38,402 nt of DNA from Clostridia bacterium (GTDB taxonomy: Bacteria; Bacillota; Clostridia; Oscillospirales; Acutalibacteraceae), in assembly GCA_900766585.1 (NCBI GenBank), contig CAAFVV010000034.1, forward strand, positions 1 through 38,402. Reading direction: 5' to 3'. Below the pieces are notes generated by a model. The model ran no database searches, was not told the origin of the DNA, and was given only the letters and a program-made list of their open reading frames with translations. The position numbers were made by a program, and so were the translations under genes. Positions 33,633-38,402 of this stretch are shown here, one piece after another. The stretch's first letter is position 1, and every line of letters begins with the position of its first letter.

Positions 33633-36557
33633 ATGGAACTGACTGCGGGCATCCGGCTCGTACCGACGGTGTACATTGTGCGGGGGGAGCGGGGACTGCT
33701 CCACCGCGCCGTGCTCGCCCTCACAGACGCCGCCGCCGGCAGAGCCGTTTTTACGGCGGCACTTGACGGCGACACGCGGGAGACGGAGCTCACGCTGACC
33801 GGCGGCGCGTGCGAGGCGACGGTGGAGATCCCCTGCCGCGAGACGGCGCAGACGCTCTGTTGGCGGTTGACGGAGGCGGACGGCAAGTGCCGCTCCGGCG
33901 AGGTCCTGTGGCAGCCGCAGCGGCGCTGGGAGGTGCATTTTGTCCCCGTCACCCATCACGACCTCGGGTATACCGAGCCGGTCGAGCCGCTTCTGACGAC
34001 CTACTGCGGGTATTATGACCGCATACTGGACTTTTTGGACCGGACGGCGGCATATCCGCCGGAGGCGCAGTATCGGTATACGGTAGAGGAACTGTGGTCA
34101 CTGGAGGAATACCTGCGGCGTGCGCCGAAGGATAAGCGGGAAAAGCTGATCGGCTATGTGCGCGAGGGGCGCGTGGAAATATCCGCGCTGTATGCCAACG
34201 TGATCGACGGTATCTGCGACGAGGAGGAGCTGATCCGGCTGTTATACCCGGCGGAAACGCTGCGGGAGGCCTATGCCCTTCCGGTGACGACCGCCTCGCT
34301 CGTCGATATGCCGGGTCTGAGCGGCGGCGTGATCCGGGCGCTCGGCAGCGCCGGGATCCGCTATCTGTTCATCGGTTTCCCGAAATATTTTGAGTGGGGC
34401 GACACAAAAGGCGAGAGACTGCCGATGCAGCACGGATTCTGGGACGAAAAGGCGCTGCTGCCGAACGGCCGCCCGCTCGCCTTCCGCTGGCGCGGGCCGG
34501 ACGGCAGCGAGGTGCTGTGCTGGTATCAGGCGGGCTACGGCTGGTTCGGCGACGACACCATCCCCTGCCTGGAGACGGACACGTTTGACGTGGTGGAAAA
34601 GCATCTGCCGACGTTTCTGCGGGATCTGGAGAAAAAAGGCTGTCCCTATTCCGTGATGCGGTATATTGATCACGGCTCGGACAACCAGATCCCGCAGTGC
34701 GTGATAGCCGATATCGTGCGGGAGTGGAACCGGCGCTATGCCTATCCGCGGCTTAAGGTGTCCACCAACGCCGCCTTTTTCCGCGCGCTTGAGGCGCAAT
34801 GCGGCGATGCGCCGACGCTGTGCGGTGAGCTGCCGCAGACGGATTACACGGTACTGAGCCTGACGCAGGCGGAACAGACGGCGCAAAACGCCGAAAACCG
34901 CACGGCGCTGCGGCAGACGGAGACGCTGGCGACGGTCCTGGCAGCGGAGCGGGGCGAAAAGGTGCCGGCAGACGACTTTGACGCTGTCTGGCGCGATATA
35001 CTGCTGTATGACGAACACTGCTTCGGCATGGGCATTCCGCTCGGCGCGCCGCATGCCTATTCATGGAGCGCAAAGCAGCACTATATGCGGCGCGCGGCGT
35101 ATGCCGTCGAGCGGCAGCAGCGGGCGCTCTTTCAGAAACGGACCGATGCGCTCGCGGCAAAGCCGGGGCAGTACCTGACGGTGGCGTATCCGTCACCGCA
35201 GCCGCAGCCGCATACGGTCCGGGTCTTTGGCGAGGATCTGCCGGAGCATTTTCTGCTGGAGGATCCCGTGAGCGGCGCCCGCCTGCCGGTGCAGACCGAT
35301 ATGGCGGATGCGCCGGATCTGCCGTGGCCCGATGCGGGCACGCGGTACGCGTTCGGCGTGATGGGCGGCGCGCTTGCCGCCCACAGCCGCCGCCATCTGC
35401 TGCGCCTTCCGCCGTTTGCCGCTGTCGGCTTTCGCACCTATCGGGTCGTTCCGGTGCCGCTGCCGCCGAAAAAGCGGGAGCGGGTGAGCAACGTACTGGA
35501 AAATGACCGGGTGCGGGTCACGGTGGATGAAGCGCGCGGATGCATTGCCGGCATTTTTGACAAGCAGAGCGGCCGCGAGCTGGTTGACGCTGACAGTCTC
35601 TACGGCTTCGGCGCGCTGCTGTGCCGCGATATCGCGACGGACAAAACGGATACGTGGCAGCACGTCCGGCTGAGCGGGGGAAGCGCGGGCGAGCTTGCGG
35701 ACAGCCTTGTGCTGCGCGGCAGCCTGGCGGGCTGCCCCGAGGTCACCGAGGAGATAACCCTGTATAAGGACAGCGCCGATGTGGAGATCGCCATCCGCTT
35801 TCTGAAGGACAGCACGCCGTTTCAGGAGGTGTTCGCCGCGTTCCCGTTTGCGGGAAATGCCGAGAGCTTTCTGTACCGCAGCACGGCGGGTATCGCGCAG
35901 GCGTTTTGCGGTCAGCTGCCCGGCTCGAATACGCATCAGTATGCGACGCAGGGCTTTGCACAGGTCCGCACTGCGGACGGCACGGTGACCGTGACCTCGC
36001 CGCAGGCGCGGATAGCGGAGTTCGGGCGGCTGTACCCCACGGCGGTGTCGCAGGCGCATCACGGCATCCATCCCCGCGGCTTCACCGACGCCTACGCCAA
36101 AGACGGTGGCAGCAAGGCACACCTGTTCTGGATGCTCGCCTATAACAATTGTCAGACCAACTTTTCGACCACGCAGACGGGAGATGTGCTCTACAACTTC
36201 ACCGTCCATCCGCAGCCGCCGCAGACGGGATTGCCGCCGGTGGCGCGGGGTGCCGAAAAAAAGACCGCAGACGGCACGCTGCCGTTTTCCGCGGAGTGGA
36301 TCGGCTTTGCGCCGACGGCGGCGGAGCTTTTGTGCATCAAGCCGGCGGAGAACGGCAAAGGACTGATCCTGCGGTTTATAAACCCGACGGAAACGCCGCA
36401 GCTGCTGAGCATCACGCTGCCCGCCGCCTGTACGCAGGCGTGGCGGTGCGACGCCTGCGAGCATAAGCAGGAGAAGCTCTGTCTGACCGGCGGCAGGCTT
36501 GAGAGAAGTCTGTCGGCGCACGGGCTGCTGACACTGCGGCTCGAAGAAGGAGGATGA
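33633..36557 (+). CDS. GH38-type alpha-mannosidase-like glycoside hydrolase
   Basis: A 974-residue cytoplasmic enzyme of the GH38 alpha-mannosidase superfamily. A short beta domain (about 1-98) precedes the catalytic domain: FVPVTHHDLGYT with His108 and Asp110 as zinc ligands, ASLVDMPGLSGGVIRALGSAGIRYL with Asp225 as likely nucleophile, and LYDEHCFGMG with His462 as a further zinc ligand. A helical bundle (about 425-510) and large C-terminal beta domains (about 520-974) complete the fold. Classic GH38 enzymes have H-W-D in place of H-H-D, so this is a divergent subgroup, perhaps related to DUF5054. There is no signal peptide; it would cut imported oligosaccharides. It starts five bases after the isomerase-like gene, with AAAGAGGG upstream. 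Confidence 0.87.
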   Translation: MELTAGIRLVPTVYIVRGERGLLHRAVLALTDAAAGRAVFTAALDGDTRETELTLTGGACEATVEIPCRETAQTLCWRLTEADGKCRSGEVLWQPQRRWEVHFVPVTHHDLGYTEPVEPLLTTYCGYYDRILDFLDRTAAYPPEAQYRYTVEELWSLEEYLRRAPKDKREKLIGYVREGRVEISALYANVIDGICDEEELIRLLYPAETLREAYALPVTTASLVDMPGLSGGVIRALGSAGIRYLFIGFPKYFEWGDTKGERLPMQHGFWDEKALLPNGRPLAFRWRGPDGSEVLCWYQAGYGWFGDDTIPCLETDTFDVVEKHLPTFLRDLEKKGCPYSVMRYIDHGSDNQIPQCVIADIVREWNRRYAYPRLKVSTNAAFFRALEAQCGDAPTLCGELPQTDYTVLSLTQAEQTAQNAENRTALRQTETLATVLAAERGEKVPADDFDAVWRDILLYDEHCFGMGIPLGAPHAYSWSAKQHYMRRAAYAVERQQRALFQKRTDALAAKPGQYLTVAYPSPQPQPHTVRVFGEDLPEHFLLEDPVSGARLPVQTDMADAPDLPWPDAGTRYAFGVMGGALAAHSRRHLLRLPPFAAVGFRTYRVVPVPLPPKKRERVSNVLENDRVRVTVDEARGCIAGIFDKQSGRELVDADSLYGFGALLCRDIATDKTDTWQHVRLSGGSAGELADSLVLRGSLAGCPEVTEEITLYKDSADVEIAIRFLKDSTPFQEVFAAFPFAGNAESFLYRSTAGIAQAFCGQLPGSNTHQYATQGFAQVRTADGTVTVTSPQARIAEFGRLYPTAVSQAHHGIHPRGFTDAYAKDGGSKAHLFWMLAYNNCQTNFSTTQTGDVLYNFTVHPQPPQTGLPPVARGAEKKTADGTLPFSAEWIGFAPTAAELLCIKPAENGKGLILRFINPTETPQLLSITLPAACTQAWRCDACEHKQEKLCLTGGRLERSLSAHGLLTLRLEEGG

Positions 36558-36563
36558 CAACGT

Positions 36564-37274
36564 ATGGAACAGAAAACAGAGGCGGTGCTTGCGCCCGCGG
36601 CGTATATCCGACCGCCGCAGTTCGGAACGGCAGCGGACAATTACCGTATGCTGCGCAATTTCCGCAACGAGACGATCGTGACCAAGCAGTGGCCGGTCGA
36701 TGTGGTATTCACCGGGGATTCCGTCACCCACCTGTGGGAGATACAGGGGTATTTCCGCCGCTTCGGCTACATTGTCAACAGCGGTATCAGCGGCGACGTG
36801 GCACAGGTGCTGGCCAGACGCCTGCAGGCGGATGTGGTGCAGCTGAAGCCGAAGGTATGCGTGGTGCTGATCGGGATCAACAACACGCTCTGCCTTGATG
36901 AAGCGGGCAATACACAGACGCCCGACGACATCTGCCGCCTGTTTGCGGACAGCTATGTATCCATTTTGGATCAGCTGAAGGCGGCGGCGATCCGCCCGGT
37001 CGTGTGCGCGGTGACGCCCGTACACGGCGATTTTGCCGGGCATGACCGCAACGCACTGGTGCGGCGTATGAACGGGATACTGCGGGAGCTTTGCAGCCGG
37101 TACGGCGTGCCGTATGCGGATTATTACACGGCGCTTGCCGGTGAGGACGGCGCCATGCGGCGGGAGCTGTCGTGGGACGGGCTTCACCCGCACGTCATCG
37201 GCTACGACCGCATGGCGGCGGTGCTCAGCCCGATCTTAGAGCAGGAGCTGAAAGGAAGGACAACAAATGGCTAA
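36564..37274 (+). CDS. Cytoplasmic SGNH/GDSL esterase
   Basis: A 236-residue hydrolase without a signal peptide. The SGNH blocks are FTGDSVT with Ser53, NSGISGD (Gly77 region), VLIGINNT with Asn106 and WDGLHPH with Asp205 and His208. Such enzymes are often acetyl-esterases or acyl-thioesterase-like proteins acting on sugars. The sequence is unrelated in detail to the exported SGNH enzyme at 12846. It lies six bases after the GH38 gene (AGGAGG upstream) and overlaps the following gene by eight bases. It may remove acyl groups left on imported fragments. Confidence 0.9.
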   Translation: MEQKTEAVLAPAAYIRPPQFGTAADNYRMLRNFRNETIVTKQWPVDVVFTGDSVTHLWEIQGYFRRFGYIVNSGISGDVAQVLARRLQADVVQLKPKVCVVLIGINNTLCLDEAGNTQTPDDICRLFADSYVSILDQLKAAAIRPVVCAVTPVHGDFAGHDRNALVRRMNGILRELCSRYGVPYADYYTALAGEDGAMRRELSWDGLHPHVIGYDRMAAVLSPILEQELKGRTTNG

Positions 37275-38265
37275 ACAGGTGCAGACGGTCATGGGACCGA
37301 TCGACGTGGAGCAGCTGGGGGTGACTCAGGCGCACGAGCATTTGTATTTCGACTGCGAATATCTGTATGAGCGCGCCTGGCCGAACAATGTGTTTTCTTC
37401 GGAAAAGGTGACGGCGCAAAACCGCGGAGAGGTGATGACCGATCTGCAGACGGTGCTGTATAAATACGGCGATAACCTGCTGTTTGACGACACCGACATG
37501 ATCATCGACGAGCTGGCGGATTTCAAGGCCGCGGGCGGGCAGACGATCTTTGAGGTGACGACCGTGGATCTGGGGCGCGACCCGTGGAAGCTGCGCCGCA
37601 TTGCGGAAAAGACCGGGCTGAATATCGTCATGGGATCGACGTATTACCATTTTCCGTCGCTGCCGCCCCAGACAAAGGAATGGCTTCTGAACAAGGGCGT
37701 AAACGGGCTGGCGGATCACTTCATCCGTGAGCTTTGCGAGGGCGTGGCGGGAACCGGCATCCGCCCCGGCGTGCTCGGCGAGATCGGCCCCGGCGAGGGC
37801 GAGGAGAGCACAAATATGATCCTGCACGCGGCGGCGATCGCCTCGCGCGAGACCGGTGTGCCTGCGATCATCCACTATGCCAACATGGATGTGCTGCGCA
37901 TCTTCGAGGAGGAGGGCGCAGATCCGCGCAAGCTGGTCATGGGACACTGGGGACTGGAATTCCCGGTGGACGAGGCGATCCGCCACGGCGCCATGATCTC
38001 GTTTGACCAGTTCGGCATGAATTTTCCCGGCATCAAGAGCGACGACGAGCGACTGAAAGAGGTCGTGACCATGATGGAAAGAGGGTATGAGGATCACCTG
38101 ATCCTGTCGCAGGACATGTGCTGGAAGATCCGCCTGCGCTGCTGCGGCGGCGACGGCTACGGACATCTGCTCGGTACCATTGTCCCGAAGCTGAAGGAGA
38201 TGGGTGTGACCGATGAGCAGGTCCGCAAAATGATGACGGAAAACGTCAAGACGCTGTTTGCGTGA
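37267..38265 (+). CDS. Phosphotriesterase-family metal hydrolase
   Basis: A 332-residue cytoplasmic amidohydrolase-superfamily enzyme. The metal ligands of a binuclear centre are in place: His23 and His25 in QAHEHLYFD, Glu172 in VLGEIGPGEG where phosphotriesterase has a carboxylated lysine, His203 in IIHYAN, His227 in MGHWG and Asp283 in LSQDMCW. A glutamate bridge marks the subgroup of phosphotriesterase-homology proteins and some lactonases, so a sugar-lactone or similar hydrolase is more likely than a true phosphotriesterase. The substrate is unknown. It is the last gene of the 19-gene run, overlapping the esterase gene by eight bases; a hairpin that may end transcription follows. Confidence 0.92.
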   Translation: MAKQVQTVMGPIDVEQLGVTQAHEHLYFDCEYLYERAWPNNVFSSEKVTAQNRGEVMTDLQTVLYKYGDNLLFDDTDMIIDELADFKAAGGQTIFEVTTVDLGRDPWKLRRIAEKTGLNIVMGSTYYHFPSLPPQTKEWLLNKGVNGLADHFIRELCEGVAGTGIRPGVLGEIGPGEGEESTNMILHAAAIASRETGVPAIIHYANMDVLRIFEEEGADPRKLVMGHWGLEFPVDEAIRHGAMISFDQFGMNFPGIKSDDERLKEVVTMMERGYEDHLILSQDMCWKIRLRCCGGDGYGHLLGTIVPKLKEMGVTDEQVRKMMTENVKTLFA

Positions 38266-38346
38266 GAACGGTGGTTTAATCTCCGGCTCTATCCCAAATT
38301 TTGTGTAAACGCAGAAATGCGGGTAAAACAGAAATAAATATTTTAC

Positions 38347-38375
38347 CGGCGGCAGCGGTGAATCCGCTGTCGCCG
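38347..38375 (+). terminator. Hairpin at end of the glycan locus, possible terminator
   Basis: CGGCGGCAGCGG (38347-38358) pairs with CCGCTGTCGCCG (38364-38375), a 12-bp stem with one G-U pair and a 5-base loop. The following sequence TATTAACAATATA is AT-rich but not a true U-tract. The 80 bases between the last stop codon and the hairpin hold nothing else I recognise. Confidence 0.55.
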
Positions 38376-38402
38376 TATTAACAATATAGCACAGAAACGG
38401 AA

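Overview
The window looks like a GC-rich, low-G+C-phylum (Bacillota/Clostridia, probably Oscillospirales-like) gut or rumen bacterium. The reasons are strong AGGAGG-type ribosome binding sites, Gram-positive lipoprotein and sortase-like surface anchors, a SAM-I riboswitch in front of metK, Rho-independent terminators, and carbohydrate ABC transporters without their own ATPase. No rRNA, tRNA, CRISPR array or insertion sequence was seen. The taxonomic call is inference.

Layout. (1) 1-580: the 3' part of a tyrosine recombinase gene, a cluster of GTGTACC repeats, and the terminator of guaA; this is probably the edge of an integrated element lying to the left of the window at the 3' end of guaA. 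(2) 584-3416, minus strand: a purA-guaA pair for AMP and GMP synthesis. (3) 3571-5961: a three-gene polar amino-acid ABC importer with a strong promoter and a symmetric candidate operator. (4) 5994-7482: promoter, SAM-I riboswitch, metK and terminator. (5) 7591-8597: an AraC-family regulator with its own promoter and terminator. (6) 8617-38375: a run of 19 same-strand genes with gaps of 5-96 bases or short overlaps and no evident internal terminator, preceded by a promoter with two direct repeats 21 bp apart that look like an AraC-family operator.

The 29.5-kb run reads as a Gram-positive glycan-utilisation locus. Outside the cell are two lipoprotein TIM-barrel glycosidase-like proteins, two surface proteins made of a shared beta-sandwich domain, and an anchored SGNH esterase. 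Two importers follow. The first is a module of five genes: a 936-residue solute-binding protein with a large N-terminal beta-sandwich extension, two permeases, an NHL-propeller/TPR-like/Yip1-like membrane protein, and a DUF5696-like secreted protein. The second is a conventional permease pair plus a solute-binding lipoprotein with a C-terminal beta-sandwich. Inside the cell are a third TIM-barrel paralogue, an ADP-ribosylglycohydrolase-fold protein, a mannose-6-phosphate-isomerase-like protein with a degenerate kinase-like N-terminus, a GH38-type alpha-mannosidase, a cytoplasmic SGNH esterase and a phosphotriesterase-family hydrolase.

A working picture (inference) is that AraC-type sensing turns on a surface system that binds, de-acylates and trims an acylated, possibly mannose-containing glycan, imports pieces through two transporters powered by a shared MsmX-like ATPase encoded elsewhere, and finishes degradation in the cytoplasm. 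The five-gene transporter module with the NHL/Yip1 and DUF5696-like proteins is the best candidate for an undescribed system here.
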